Of a stretch of 64,000 nucleotides of DNA, positions 10,101 to 21,754 are shown piece by piece. Position numbers and translations under genes: made by a program. The notes beneath the pieces are model-generated. The model did not search any database, was not told the origin of the DNA, and was given only the letters and a program-made list of their open reading frames with translations. Positions within the stretch are counted from its first letter, which is position 1. Each line of letters starts with the position of its first letter. The DNA comes from Zopfochytrium polystomum (taxonomy: Eukaryota; Chytridiomycota; Chytridiomycetes; Chytridiales; Chytridiaceae), in the NCBI GenBank assembly GCA_025765615.1, contig JAIVFJ010000046.1:186001-250000 (forward strand), given 5' to 3'.

Positions 10101-11682
10101 TGGCACAGTAATTCCAACAATTGCCTTCTTGCATTGCTGAAAGGAGCTCCACATTCATCCAAAGCATCTATGACAAGCAAAATATTCTTCTTGCAATCAT
10201 CGGCATCCAAATGCTTCATTCCTTCAATAATGATCTTCTGAAAGCACTCATGAGGGTCCTTGAGTATGCTACTTTTTCCATTCTTCACACTCAATTCATC
10301 TTGAACTTGAACAGACTCAGAAAAAGTCTTGAAGGATGGGAGCACAGTGCTCAGATTCCAAATAATTGTTGCCACCAAGCGCTCTGGATTATTCTTCAGC
10401 ATGTCATTGTGCTGGCAGAAGAATGCTGAACCAAGAATGAAATCACTTGGCAGATTCTGTGTGACAAGCCATGCAATTACTGACTTTCCAAGGCCAGCTC
10501 CACCATTCAGCCACAGAATCTTCGAGAATTGATTGGTTGCAGCCAACCAGGCGTTTATACTTTTCAAGTAATATTGTCTAGTGCCACGAATAAACGCCTT
10601 GGAATGCTTCTCAAGGTCTGACGAGGAATCAACTGGATTGAGCCAGGCTCTTAAAGGGTCAACAGCAACCTGAGATGGAGGCGTCACAGAGGCAGGAACA
10701 TGATTTTGCTGGCTTAGACGTTGCTTGATTTCTCTTGCAAGAGCCTGAATCTCCTTGTCCCATTCTGGCGTTCCATGCTGCTTTCCCGCGAAGTCCGCGT
10801 ACATCAGACTGAGAAACGTTAGACACTTAACATTTCTGGTCAGACCAGCATACCCAGCAGTGATGGCGAATGCGTCACCTTTCGCATCTTCACCTTTCTG
10901 CAACAGCCTAATTGGCACTTTTGGCTTCTTCCGTTCCTTGGCATATCTAATTTCAAGCAGGCAATTCTCAGATTGCTGTTGTATCCAGAAGTCAGAAGGC
11001 TGCAGGATCTGCAAACTTGCAAGCAAAACACCCATACCTGATACTTCAAGGTGAGAACTGGAACAAAGACATGACTTGAATCAATGCCTTCTGCCATTGC
11101 AGAACTAGTGCAGCCTGTCATGTCTTTCAGGTCCATCCAGATTGCAAGACCATACTTATCCTGGAGGTCTTGATGGATAAGCTTCACAGTTGCTTGACTG
11201 TCCCATCTTTATGAATTTTAAACGCTGTTTGTGTTTCCGCAAAAAGTTAAATTCTTCTGATGCTTACTGGTAAGACAAAAACCCATCAAAACTCTTTGTT
11301 TGCAATATAAACTTTGGAGCTTGAGTAGTGGCGGTGCATGCAACTCTTTTGACAGCGGGTGTCGCCTTCGTCTTAATTAGAAAAACTACCATATCGCGCA
11401 CTTTTGAATTCTGGATCAGAAGGGACACATAGCCTGGTGCCCCAGTGACATTTTTCAACGTGCTGCCAGTTTTATGGAACAATTCCAACTTTTGGTCAGA
11501 GAAGCTGTCATTGGTTTCGTCGATCTGGACCTGTCAGCATTTGGAGGGCAGAGGCTCAGAGCAAACAGGCAAAGACTAACCTTCGTTATCAGATCCTCAT
11601 AAGTTGGCGAATCCAGAGCAAGGACTTGTGGAACTGGGTCGTCGCAGTACTGCACTTCCACGAAGTATTGCTGCTCGTGCAT
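7175..11682 (-). CDS. TIR-NACHT-ankyrin-ZZ receptor (NLR-like)
   Basis: Six exons: 11682-11581, 11530-11268, 11197-11038, 10975-9608, 9555-8806, 8752-7175 (1406 aa). All junctions keep phase; intron 4 is a GC-AG intron (AG|GCAAGT). Order: a PB1/ubiquitin-like N-terminus (about 1-85); a TIR domain (about 113-250) opening F-D-G-F-L-S-Y and holding a W-M-D-L strand and S-E-N-C-L-L-E, whose Glu183 is at the place of the NADase glutamate of catalytic TIRs; a NACHT/STAND NTPase with Walker A GGAGLGKS (333-340) and Walker B LLVIDALDE (about 441-449); a winged-helix-like stretch with L-I-H-K-S-L-S-D-H; two ankyrin repeats, then twelve near-regular 33-residue ones (about 895-1310); and a C-terminal ZZ zinc finger with C-x2-C pairs (about 1325-1375). 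This is the plan of an intracellular sensor: repeats bind the trigger, NACHT oligomerises, TIR signals or cleaves NAD. The role in self/non-self or cell death is inferred. Start chosen as the first ATG in frame with exon 1. Confidence 0.88.
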
Positions 11683-13144
11683 CCAAACGAGGCCCGATAA
11701 GACTGCATAAAGACGTGTTACAGCTTAAAAGAGGACCGCCCACTGCGCACCTTCGAAAAAAGTTGATAACATCGATGAGTGGATCGCAAAATAGGCTCGC
11801 TATTTTCGGCTATTTTCTACTATTTGCGGTTGCTGGGTCCAGCAAATCAAATTGGTGTTTCTTGCAACCGCGTAAACCTAGATTTCGTCGATCCTGCATG
11901 TCAAAGTCAGTTGATCTTATTTTGCAACCGATCAAAAAAAGAAAGAAGTGGACAAGTAATGCTCGAGATGGAGCAGTGTTTGCAACTGCGTCCTCAACGC
12001 CGCTGGTGAGAGCCCCAAGCTCGTTCGGGCCCTAAATGCGATGGCAATGGTGGGGCCACATCGATCAAGGCTACCTGCGTTGGGCTTCAATCAAAAGCGG
12101 GGTTCACTACAGCGCTTTCGACTCTTCCGGGCAACGGGGCTAATGGAATGACGGAAGCAAGAAGCCAGTTGGGGATCCGGACGAGGGTGGGCTGCGATCC
12201 ACAACAAAGGGTGCGATGGGATGTGCTGCGCCCCTCGTTTGCGAGTTTCTCAGTATTTTTGATGCTCGGAAAAAAATAATAATAATTCGAAGCAGCGGGA
12301 TCAAATCTGAAGCATACCTTTTCTGGGCAGGCAACCAACACGGCTGATTTAGGGACAAGGAAGACCGGACGTAACCAATCATTTGTATTGACCAACAACA
12401 TTGGACTCCGGCATCGCACCTTTCAGTCACGACACTAGGAACGACTGCTGCGGTGCATGCAAAGCTCTGTCGAAAGACACAGCCCTCCTTCGGGAGAAAA
12501 AAAGTCTACTGCACGTTTGGTTGCGCTGATTCCCAAGATCACTTTCCAATCAAAGCGATTTTTTTTTTTTCCCCCGTGTATTTTTCCTTCAAAGATTACA
12601 ATGGCACAAAGCACATACAAAGCGCACACACACAGGAGCGGGCGCGCTCGCGTGAGGGACTCAAACGGACCAAAAACGGAAGGAAGGAAGAAACAGAAGG
12701 AAATAACACTGCTGGTGGGAGACGAGTACACGCTGGCAGCACAGAACACAGAAGAGAGGAGAAACAAGGTAGTGCCGGTTAAAAAAAGGGAACGCTGCGG
12801 TGAAGTGTGAGGGGGGGACCAAGAGCGAAAAAAGCGGGACGGGTGGGAAAGGGACTCATAGATTTCATTGTGGGTCACAGTACTGCAGAGGAATCGTGAA
12901 ATCAGAAAAAAGGAAACTAGAGTGAGAGAGTGACAGTGAGCGAGGCGACAAAAGGAACTAAACGTGACGGAAGAAACCTAGAAGGGAAAATAAACTCCAA
13001 CCACGAAACTACAAGTGGCTACTGGCAGAACGGGGAGAACAAAAAATGGGACCGAAGACTGGAGGTAAGCAAGAAAGAAGAAGACTGAGACAGATGCATA
13101 CGTGAGGGAGAGTTGAGAGAACACAAAGGTATTAACGAGCGCCT
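11683..13144. other. intergenic, receptor promoter side
   Basis: No gene is supported in this 1.46 kb. It must hold the promoter of the receptor (start at 11682) and the 3' untranslated region of the zinc-finger gene ending at 13145. The frames at 12430-12880 are opposite-strand overlaps without motifs. Low-complexity T and A runs occur near 12558-12575 and 12270. Confidence 0.45.
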
Positions 13145-15445
13145 TCACTTTGACCGTCGTGCCTTCTTCTTCTTCTTTTGGGCCAGCTCCAACTCTGAAT
13201 CAGTCTCATTTTCGTCATCTGACTCAGCACTTCGCTTGGTTGGTGCACTCGCATTGGGGAACTTGCAACTAGTCTTTGAATGCCGGTACGCCGCGTCTGC
13301 CCGACCAAACGGTCGCCCGCAGCCGTTGGGGCAGATGAATGGCCGCTCTGAAACGTCCATGTGTGTGGCGCCATGCCGAATCAGGTCTTGGTTACGCAGA
13401 AACGACTTGTCGCACTGTGGGCACACGTAGTTACGTGCCCGCCCTTCTATCGATGATGCAGAGCTCGGTGCCGCAGCTGCACCTGGCGACGGAGAAGACG
13501 ACATGCTGAAGGCCGAGGACGTCGATGACGATGATGACTGGGACCGCACGTGGATCCGCGACGACGGTAAGGCCTTCGACGAGACTTTTGCCTTCGGGCC
13601 GGCAGACGACACGGGGGACGGAGGACAGATCTTGCTGGGAACGGATACTGGAGCATCAGCCGACTTGATTGATTTGACAGCGCTGGGTTTTCGTGGTGGA
13701 GTTGAAATCGGCACAGTAGTCGATATCGACGACAACGACGACGGTGGCCGGCGAGATTTCTTGCGGGATTTCTTGGACGATTGCTGTTTGGTTGATTTGG
13801 CCCGATCAACTCCTTTTGCTGAAGCGCGTCGGATAGCCGCGAGCGTCGGTGTCGGCACGTAGGATTCGTCCGAGTCAAACAGTGACGTCAAGGGCGAGGA
13901 CGGCGGGCACGGCGAAAGAGGGCCAATTTGCTCCGTTTCCGCGTCTGAGCAACCCACCGATGAATCAGGTTGAGGCCCAAAGACAGGCGTCGGTGGGCTT
14001 TCTGAAGAAATGGCAGGAAGAAATGCTTCCTCTGAGGGCGAAGCTGTCGCTGCTGTGGTGGGGGTAGTTAGGGAAAAGGAGTCAAGTGGTGGCGGTGACA
14101 CCGTTTTCGCGGATGAGTCGATTACGGGATCCGCTTCTTCAATCTCCTCCGAGTCGCTCGTCGGATCAGATGCCGAGGCCGGTTCGACCTTGACCGGTTC
14201 AATAGAGAAGCTTTCGAAGGTGAGCTCGCATTCGCGGCAGGTGCACTTGCCCCACGATTTGGCCATGCAAACTTCAGGGGTCGCTTGTTTCTCGGCGGGA
14301 ACTAGAGAAACAGGGGACGAGACCTTTGGGCAGCATGTGCAAGCAGTAGATCCCATTGGCGCCATGCAATGCTGCATCGATCTCGCGACTAGAGGAACGG
14401 TTGGACCAGACGTGGTTATAAGTCGAAGCTGCTGCTGGAGCTCCTGCTGGTGAAGAAGTTGCTGGTAGAACATGCGCTGTTGATTTAGGTGCTCAAGCTG
14501 CATTTCCAAAAAGGGAATCGCACTGCCGTAGACGGGGAAAGGATGGGCGGGCTGTGGGAAAACGTAGCAGCCGCCTCCGACAAGATTGAAGAGAGCGGGG
14601 GCTTGGGCCATTGGAAGGGCTGCGGCTCCGGCGTAGAAAGCTTGCACCCCGATTGGAACATCAAGGGAGTCTGTTGCCGGAAAGGCAATATCCAGTCCAT
14701 GGTGCGCAAACATGTCAAAGGGGCCCGCTTGGGTGGGTACTGGGGTCGCCGCGACACACACAGGTTGCCACTGCGACACCGCGTCAGCAGGTATCCGAAC
14801 CAAGTCGCCGAGTCGGTCGATCGATGAACCCATGTTCGGGCTGATATCGGGCGAGGGCAAGTGCGACACCGCATTGGCGGCGTCGGAGAGGACCTCCTGG
14901 TTCAAGTCGACGATATCGTTCACCGAGGCGGTGGCTAAAGGGGCAGCGGCTGTGCAGTCCCCACCGGGGGCACCGCCCAACAAGTCAGCAAGGACATCGT
15001 TGGCCTCATTCGTGGTGCCTCCCACACATGGCGGGTTACTGGAGTGTTCAAATTTGATGTTCGCTCCTCCTCCCGCCGTCCACGCCCCCACCGCCGCTGG
15101 AGCTGCCGGCCTAAAGCTCTCGCTTGGCGCTTTGACGCGCTTTATGCTACTCATGGCACCGCAGTGGCTCGTCTGTGGAGAGGCGGGGCATTGGGTACGC
15201 CCTGCGGCGTTGTGGTTGGTGGTGGTGGTGCTGGTGCTCGTGGTTGTCGATGTGGCATGTTGGGAGGAAGAGGTGCAGAAGGAGGAAGAGGGGAAGGAGG
15301 AGTACAGCGCGGGAGCGACGAAGGACAGGGCCGAGGCGGGGGAGGGCGAAGGAGGGGCAGTGGAGGGTCCAGCTGTGGGGTCCAAGGAGAACGCCACGGG
15401 AGCAACCGCCGGCGGGGCGGCAACCGCTATTGACGCAGCAGCCAT
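13145..15445 (-). CDS. C2H2 zinc-finger transcription factor
   Basis: A single exon of 766 codons from the ATG at 15445; the frame is open 12 codons further but lacks an earlier ATG. The body is low-complexity (Ala-, Ser-, Pro- and Gln-rich), as in fungal activators. DNA binding is C-terminal: a canonical finger C-x2-C-x12-H-x4-H at about residues 675-695, then a longer one beginning C-x4-C and ending H-x4-C (C2HC) at about 705-727. A Lys/Arg tail K-K-K-K-K-A-R-R suits nuclear import. Two extra cysteine clusters lie mid-protein (C-T-C-C near 375 and C-T-C-R-E-C near 405), of unknown purpose, possibly metal sensing. The pair of terminal fingers resembles fungal stress and development regulators, but I cannot name an orthologue. 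Confidence 0.85.
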   Translation of the reverse strand: MAAASIAVAAPPAVAPVAFSLDPTAGPSTAPPSPSPASALSFVAPALYSSFPSSSFCTSSSQHATSTTTSTSTTTTNHNAAGRTQCPASPQTSHCGAMSSIKRVKAPSESFRPAAPAAVGAWTAGGGANIKFEHSSNPPCVGGTTNEANDVLADLLGGAPGGDCTAAAPLATASVNDIVDLNQEVLSDAANAVSHLPSPDISPNMGSSIDRLGDLVRIPADAVSQWQPVCVAATPVPTQAGPFDMFAHHGLDIAFPATDSLDVPIGVQAFYAGAAALPMAQAPALFNLVGGGCYVFPQPAHPFPVYGSAIPFLEMQLEHLNQQRMFYQQLLHQQELQQQLRLITTSGPTVPLVARSMQHCMAPMGSTACTCCPKVSSPVSLVPAEKQATPEVCMAKSWGKCTCRECELTFESFSIEPVKVEPASASDPTSDSEEIEEADPVIDSSAKTVSPPPLDSFSLTTPTTAATASPSEEAFLPAISSESPPTPVFGPQPDSSVGCSDAETEQIGPLSPCPPSSPLTSLFDSDESYVPTPTLAAIRRASAKGVDRAKSTKQQSSKKSRKKSRRPPSSLSSISTTVPISTPPRKPSAVKSIKSADAPVSVPSKICPPSPVSSAGPKAKVSSKALPSSRIHVRSQSSSSSTSSAFSMSSSPSPGAAAAPSSASSIEGRARNYVCPQCDKSFLRNQDLIRHGATHMDVSERPFICPNGCGRPFGRADAAYRHSKTSCKFPNASAPTKRSAESDDENETDSELELAQKKKKKARRSK

Positions 15446-17543
15446 TGGGATGCAGCTTGACAAGTGCCGCCAAACAGGCAAGGAGGGGCTGCGTAAAGGG
15501 AGGTAGAGGCGGGGGGAAGGACAGGAAGGGGGTCAAAAGACGCTTCGTGGGGGGCTGAAGACGGATGAATGGCAGTGCAAGCAGTGGGGTGCCTTTTTTA
15601 TTAATTTTTTTGTAAATATTCTGGTTTTTTTCCTTTTCTTCTGTTACTTTTTTTTTTCTCTTTCAGCCTCCCTGTTTCTCCTCCTTTTTTTTTTTTTTTT
15701 GTTCTGTTTCGTGTATTAGAAGAGTACACACTGTATTTTCTGTGTGGTGTTTCATTTTTCAAATAAATTGGATGTTTGTCTCCCCCAACACACCGCAACT
15801 CGTCCACAGCTGGAAAACGGATAACTTCCGTTCTGTCGCTCGCTCTGTCTGTGCGCTTTCTCGGTCGGTATCCTTCCGTCTGACTGACTGTAGCTTGTCT
15901 GTCTGTCTGCATCTTGTTCTTTTGGACTTTTGCCCTTTTTTGTTAGGCGAACTTCGGGCTTCTCTGTTTTTGTTGCGATATTTTTGTTTTTGTGGTTTGG
16001 AAACACACTGCTTGCCAGACCGGGAGACTAGGAGGAGGCAGTGAAACAGCAAAGGGACCCCACTAGAGCGACAGCGACAGGCAGACAGACGGCCAGTTAC
16101 CCGCACACATACACAGACGATGAGGCAGAAAAACAAAACAAAACAAAACAAAAAAAAAGTGAACGAGTGAAGCAAGACAGACACGCCGCCATGAACAAAC
16201 AAGAACAACGTTGGCCCCAGTCACGGTCGCTCTCTCCCCTTGTTTTTTTTTCTTCGAGCCTTCAGTTATTTTTTCCTTTTTCGTTTTTTTATTCTCCCCT
16301 TTTTTTGGTCTCTTTTCTGAAACGCAGCATTGAGTGCCCCCCCATCGCCATTTCATCATTATCTTTCTCCAAATTTGCTTTTTGTTTTCTGTTTCCCGTT
16401 TTTGGTCAGTTTTCCCCGGCAAAAGACAGACCAAATGTGCGCACGCTGATTGGAGAAGACCAAGACCGCCTGTCTTGCTGTTGTCTTCGAGCGGGGGGAA
16501 GACAGACAGCCACAGGCAAAAACAAGAAAATATTGACAAAAAAATACGAAGGGAACAAAAGCACACACGCGGCAGCAAACACCTCACAACAACACACGCG
16601 CGCTTGAATTTTTTTTCCTTTTTCTCTCCATCCTTTCCTTTTTCTCGTTTTCGTCCCATGCGCGCGTGCCCATGCAAGCTGCCTCCCCCAAGCTCCCTTC
16701 CCAGTTCCCCCACAAATTCTGTCTGTCTCTGTCTCTCCAATATAGCGGTTGTAGGCCTTGTCTGTCTAGCTCCCTGCCTGCTCTTCGTGGGTGGGTCGTC
16801 CGTCGGTCTGCCTGCTCTGCTTGCCGCCACCAACCACACTCGGATGTGCTTTGATATCCAACGCTGAATTCTCTCTTGCAGTGCTTGGGCCATAGCGGGT
16901 GCTGCAAGCAGACAGACAGCTGTCTTCGGATGCAAACAAACACAAAAACAAAAACAAAAAAAAATTTATTTCCACACGGTTGTGCAGGAAGCTCTCTCTC
17001 TGTCGTCGAGCAAGACAGGCAAGACAGGCAGCCTTGTTCTTTCTTTTCGCCAACCAAGATTTTTTGTGCCAACCATGCAACACAAACAAACAACACCAGA
17101 AGAGAGAATGATCAGTGCCAAGGGGAAAAAGAAAAGACTGCAATAAATTAGAGATAACAGAGCGGGAAAAGGGAGGGAGACAGAGAGAGAGTGGAGACGA
17201 GAGAGAGACAGATAAAATTCCACAAAAAGGAGAAACCAAAAGGAGGGAGGCACCATGGCAAAAGAAGAAAAAGAGCCTCACAGAACACAATCAACCAAGC
17301 AAGGGAAAAAGACGGAAGGCACCACGGGGGCACTCATAAAGAAACCAAAAAAAGAAAAAAGAAAAAAGAAAATAAAATTTTAGCTCCTCCCATACCGAAG
17401 GGCAACCTTTCAAACCTCCATGGCCAAATAAAAATTGCGTGCAAATAGGGTGACGGTGGACGTGGTAAGAAGGAAGAAGAGGTAAACGAAAGAAATCATC
17501 ATTCTCTGGTGGCGGTAAATGACGGTTGCCGGATGATGGGGTT
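15446..17543. other. 2.1-kb intergenic region, pyrimidine-rich
   Basis: This lies between the start of the zinc-finger gene and the stop of the homeobox gene, both on the minus strand. It is full of T and A runs (for example 15684-15701 and 16142-16160), and repeated CTGTCTG or CAGACAG words recur between 15800 and 17050. Open frames here are low-complexity shadows. It probably holds the zinc-finger promoter and a long 5' leader. Confidence 0.5.
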
Positions 17544-19765
17544 TCACGTCTCGACTCGTGCTCGCCCCATGAGGCTTTCCACCGAAAAGTTGAGTGTCTG
17601 CCGATTCGTTTTCTGCTCGACAGCTGCAGAATCTTCCGACGTCATTGGGGAAGGGTCGTCGCTGACCATTGGGGAAGTCGTGGGCGGCTGGTCGCCGCCG
17701 CCGCCGTTATCGTCGGCGTCGGCGTCGGCGTCGCCACACTCCCCATCGTCCAATGCCACTCGTGGCGCGGCCTTTGGTTCGCTCGGCGATTGGGAAATGC
17801 GCTCGCCGCCGGCAGCAGGGGCTGGGCCTGCGGCGAGCCCAATACTGCTGGCCAAAGCTTCCGGACGGGCGGGAATCAAATCGGAGATCGAAAACATCTT
17901 CGACAAACGACCTTTCGGAATCGCAGAGGACTGGTCTGTCAAAGTTGGCACAACCCGGGTTCCAACGCGCTTTCGCTTCTTCTCCGAATTCGAAGTCAAG
18001 TCTCGACCGTTCGACACGCACAGCGTAATTGTCGGAGAGTTCGCAACATCCGCAGGATGCGTGTTATTAGAGTTGGACGGTGAGTATTCCAACTGGCTTG
18101 TGGCCAGCGAACACTCTCTTCCATTTCCGGAAGGGGACGCTGCACTTTGCGTCGGTCCTGAGCCGGCCTGGTTGGTCGGCAAAAGTTCGGTGCTGATCGT
18201 GGGTGTCTTCGATGCCCTGCGCCTATTGCCAACTCTCGGTGCTACTCCTTTGAGATTTGTTGCGGTGACGGGGCTCAAAAGAGGAGCAGGTTGTTGCTGA
18301 GTCGGGATCATTTGTGCAGGCTGGAGAAAAAGATGGCTTGGAGGAGGGCCGGCTCCAATGGGGCTTATCAGCGTAGGACCGGATGTGTGAGCTCCTGGTC
18401 CAAGATCCGTTCGAATCAAGGGGATCATTGGAGGACGTCCATGAACAATGATGGGGACATTAGGTTGGCCAGGGAGACTCATTGGGGGTCCGGTAGGGAA
18501 AACCGTTCCAGGGCGGGGTGTCATAAATATCGGTTGCGGTTGCAAAAATTGTACTGGTTGAAGGGGCTGCAGCGTAAATCCACCGGCGCCATTTGGGACT
18601 TGGACAAACACACGTCCTGGATAAGGCATTTGAAAGAGACCTTGTTCTGGATTGACAGAGCGGTATACGAACTGAGGTGCGCCAACGCTCTCTAATTGAG
18701 AAGAAGAATCTGTCGGCGACTGCAGTCGAGCGCCGGGGAGTTGGTCTGACTTGGACAGGCCAACGAGAGCAATGGCGGCGTCTTGGTCGTTGTTCGGCTT
18801 CTTCGCTGGTTTCGAAATTTCCTCTGGTGTTAACTGCGCCGTAGGGTTCCTGGACAGCGCAGATTCGTGGTGAGCAGTATCGCTCAAGCTTATATTGTTC
18901 ATGAGAGAGTTAACACTGTGCCTTCGGTCGAGAGTGGGCCGAGCCTCGGAGGTTGACTGTCCAGTTGCAATGGCGGATCCTGCTAGTACCTCTGGTTCCC
19001 CCAAAGTTGCAACGCTGCGTCTGCGTTCGTTCTGACGTCGATTCTGGAACCAAACTTGAATCTCACGCGCGGACATGTACGTCTTCTGGGCGAGAACTTC
19101 GCGCTCCTCTACAGTTGGAAACGGGTTGCCCAGAAAACTGGACTCGAGCATATCCAGTTCTTTTTTCGACGTTCTGCGCCTCCGGCGCTTTCCTGTCAGA
19201 CCCTGGACAGCGTATTCTTGAGAAGAAAATGAAGAGCAAGGTTGTGACCTACTGCAAAATTCTCGGGATCCGAGTTGGTCCATTTCAAGGGCTTCAGCTT
19301 TGAATTGTCCAAAGAAACTCTACTGTTTGCTGAGCCTCCAGTTGTAGTTGCCTTCAGACTGTCAGTGGTGACAATGGCACTCGTCGATGACTGCCCCGAG
19401 AAAGAATGTGACCGCCACGATCGAATACCTCCAGATAGCGACACCTTGGAAGCGGAAGAAGTAGACAACAAACTTGTGACCGCGCCACCGTCTGGATCTA
19501 CGTCCATTGACGATGCAGCTGAAACGGCGCCGTCACCGAGCGCGGGGCTCTTTTTTGGGCCGTTACCGCCACACTGTTTGTTCGACCGTGCAATGCTGGG
19601 AGATGATTTGACAGTTGCAGCTGGTGGGTGGCCCGGTTCTGGGAGCAAGGCGTCAGAAGTGGCAGAAGCTTGCGAGCTCTCCATATCGACAGAAGATCTT
19701 GCAGAAGGCGCGTCAACGTTGGCGCCCTCGGAGAGGCGCCGGGTCTTCTGGCGAGTTGAGACCAT
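17544..19765 (-). CDS. homeodomain transcription factor
   Basis: Two exons, 19765-19253 and 19202-17544, joined in phase 0 across a 50-nt intron (GTAGGT...TCCAG); 723 aa. Start is the first ATG, giving M-V-S-T-R-Q-K-T. The homeodomain follows the junction at once (residues about 175-235): basic arm K-R-R-R-R-R-T-S, helix 1 L-D-M-L-E-S-S-F, helix 3 I-Q-V-W-F-Q-N-R-R-Q-N-E-R-R-R. The DNA-contact Trp, Phe, Asn and Arg are all present, so it is a typical 60-residue, non-TALE homeodomain. The rest is Ser/Pro/Gln-rich activation-like sequence with a C-terminal acidic run (D-A-D-A-D-A-D-D). Fungal relatives act in development and cell identity; the target here is unknown. The upstream 5' flank has a (GA)n tract. 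Confidence 0.9.
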
Positions 19766-20129
19766 CTTGGCTGGTACAAGGTTGATTATTTTTTTTCCAG
19801 TTTCCCCAGATCGGCTAAGAAGATTGTCGCGGATGGTGTTGGAAAACAAAAGGACGCGGAGGATCCAGCTGCAACAAGTCTCTCAAGGGGGGAGCGGGCT
19901 TTGGGTAGTGAGGTCAACGGTAAGGGGGCCAGCAAGCGCCACTGAGGCAGGGAATGGAAGGGGACAGGGGTGTTAGGCACTAGTGACGCAGGAGCTGCCG
20001 AAGTGGTCAGCCTGCTTTCCCCTTTAGGACGACAGATCGTCAGCAAAAAAGGAAGAAGCGAGCGGGAGGAGAGGAGAGAGATAAGAGTCGGGGAGGAGAG
20101 TGGGAGAGTGGGGGAGAGAGCGAGAGAGC

Positions 20130-20167
<38 letters not shown>

Positions 20168-20342
20168 GAGAGAGGGACGTGTGCTGGGGCGCTGTGCGGG
20201 TGGGTCGGTGTTAACGTTTGTTGTGTGTGTGTGGTGGTTGCAAGGGATTTCCTTGTCAAACGGGGCAAGCTCGACAAGTTGGAAACCAAATAGCGAAGCA
20301 ACAACGCGATCCACAAGGCAAAACTCCTCAGGTCGCGTGCTG

Positions 20343-20374
<32 letters not shown>

Positions 20375-21750
20375 CATATGAAGGGCAACCGTTGGGAAGA
20401 TGGTGTGTTGGCATATCATTCAGGTGACCACACTTTTGATGGATGACTCGCTGGATAGTTGGCAAACAAAGAAAGCAAAGCACAAAAAGAAGACGGAAAA
20501 AAAAACCTTGCAGAACAGCTTTTTCCAGAATTCTTTCTCGCTCCTTTATGATAGAGTCATCCAAGGCAGATGTCACCATCACATCCAGCATGGTCTAACC
20601 CACTGCCATTGCACTACATCAATACGAATGTTTGCAACTTGCAAGGGCAATTTAGCTAAAAAAGAAAGATTTTTTTTTTTTTTTTTTTGCAATGCCATTC
20701 TTTTTCGTCCCTGTACCGCCGCTGCACCGACGTTGACCGTCCCCATACCGGCAGTGATTCAAAGCCCGGTTTCGGTCCAAATCTCGAGACTTTCTTAACA
20801 GTTTGATTTCTTACAGTGTTTATCGATCCGGTGTAAACTTTGCTCGTTCGAGGACTGTTGTTGTGGCCGCGCGTTTTGGCCAAAATTTCAACAATTTTTG
20901 TCAAGCAGGCAGAATTCTTGGAGCACTGAATGGCAGCACCTTTCCCCCAGACTTGAAAAAGGAGCTGTGTTGCAGAGGCTTGTACTAGCCATTCTGCCAA
21001 AATCAAGCTTTGGGAGCAACACCAGCTGGAAGCACAACAAGTGGCTTTTTTGTGATGGCCATTAAGTGATTGAACCTCCTCGAATTCCATGCTCCAGCAT
21101 GAGTTTTTCAACCTCTATTCGTGCACAGTTCCTTTTTTGGCTTTTGCTCAAACAAGCAGTTATGCAACGCTGGACAATGCTACCTCAAAATTCTGCCGAA
21201 ACTGATCCATATCCAAGCTTTCAGGCGTGACAGCAGGTGAAGCCAGGCTTAGGCGCCAAGTCGCCAGAAATTTGCTCCCAACTCATTCTTGAAATTTTCT
21301 TGAAGCTTATCAATTTTTTCAACACGCTTCGAAGTTCGAATCATTCATATCCAAAGTAAGCAGATCTGGGAGGCTTTTGACGCAGTCTCCAACCCCCCTT
21401 CTGACTAGCAGTTTTCTCATCCACTGATGGCTGTCACTCTCGGTAGCGGATAGCGAACTTCGCGTATGTCAGGCATCTGCTCTGGGCTGTGCACAGCCGT
21501 AGTTTCAAGTTCTGGCTCATGGACATGAAATTAACCTTTGCGGTAGATCTACAACCTTGCTTCTGAGACTGTCGCCCAAGTCTTACATTACAGCAGGGGT
21601 TTCACACACCGGGTTTTCACTTCCCAAACCTCGAAAACTCAGTCTTCCTTTGTTCGGAGGCCACGCGGGGGGTCGCGGATTTAGGCTAAGATGGGTGATC
21701 ATCATCATCAATCACACTAAAGAAAACAAGGCTTTGCAGCTAAACTGTTT
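19766..21750. other. homeobox upstream flank and gene-free DNA
   Basis: No gene is supported. The first part is the presumed promoter of the homeobox gene. An uninterrupted A-run of about 30 bases sits at about 20342-20372 and a T-run at about 20671-20690. From 20780 on the DNA is of mixed composition with no open frame over 100 codons and no motif I recognise. Confidence 0.5.
20104..20176 (+). repeat. (GA)n microsatellite
   Basis: A GA/GAGG simple repeat lies about 340 bases upstream of the homeobox start codon. A GA/CT tract in this place can bind GAGA-type factors or keep chromatin open, but nothing here shows function. Confidence 0.8.
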
Positions 21751-21754
21751 TTCT

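Noticed and set aside
12435..12878. Overlapping open frames on both strands (up to about 147 codons)
   Set aside because: Low-complexity, mutually overlapping, no motif, no splice support.
13503..15560. Long plus-strand frames opposite the zinc-finger gene
   Set aside because: GC-rich antisense shadows of the real minus-strand gene.
15601..17340. Many 60-290-codon frames between the two transcription-factor genes
   Set aside because: Simple-sequence composition (Lys/Arg or Phe/Leu runs), no conserved motif, overlapping on both strands.
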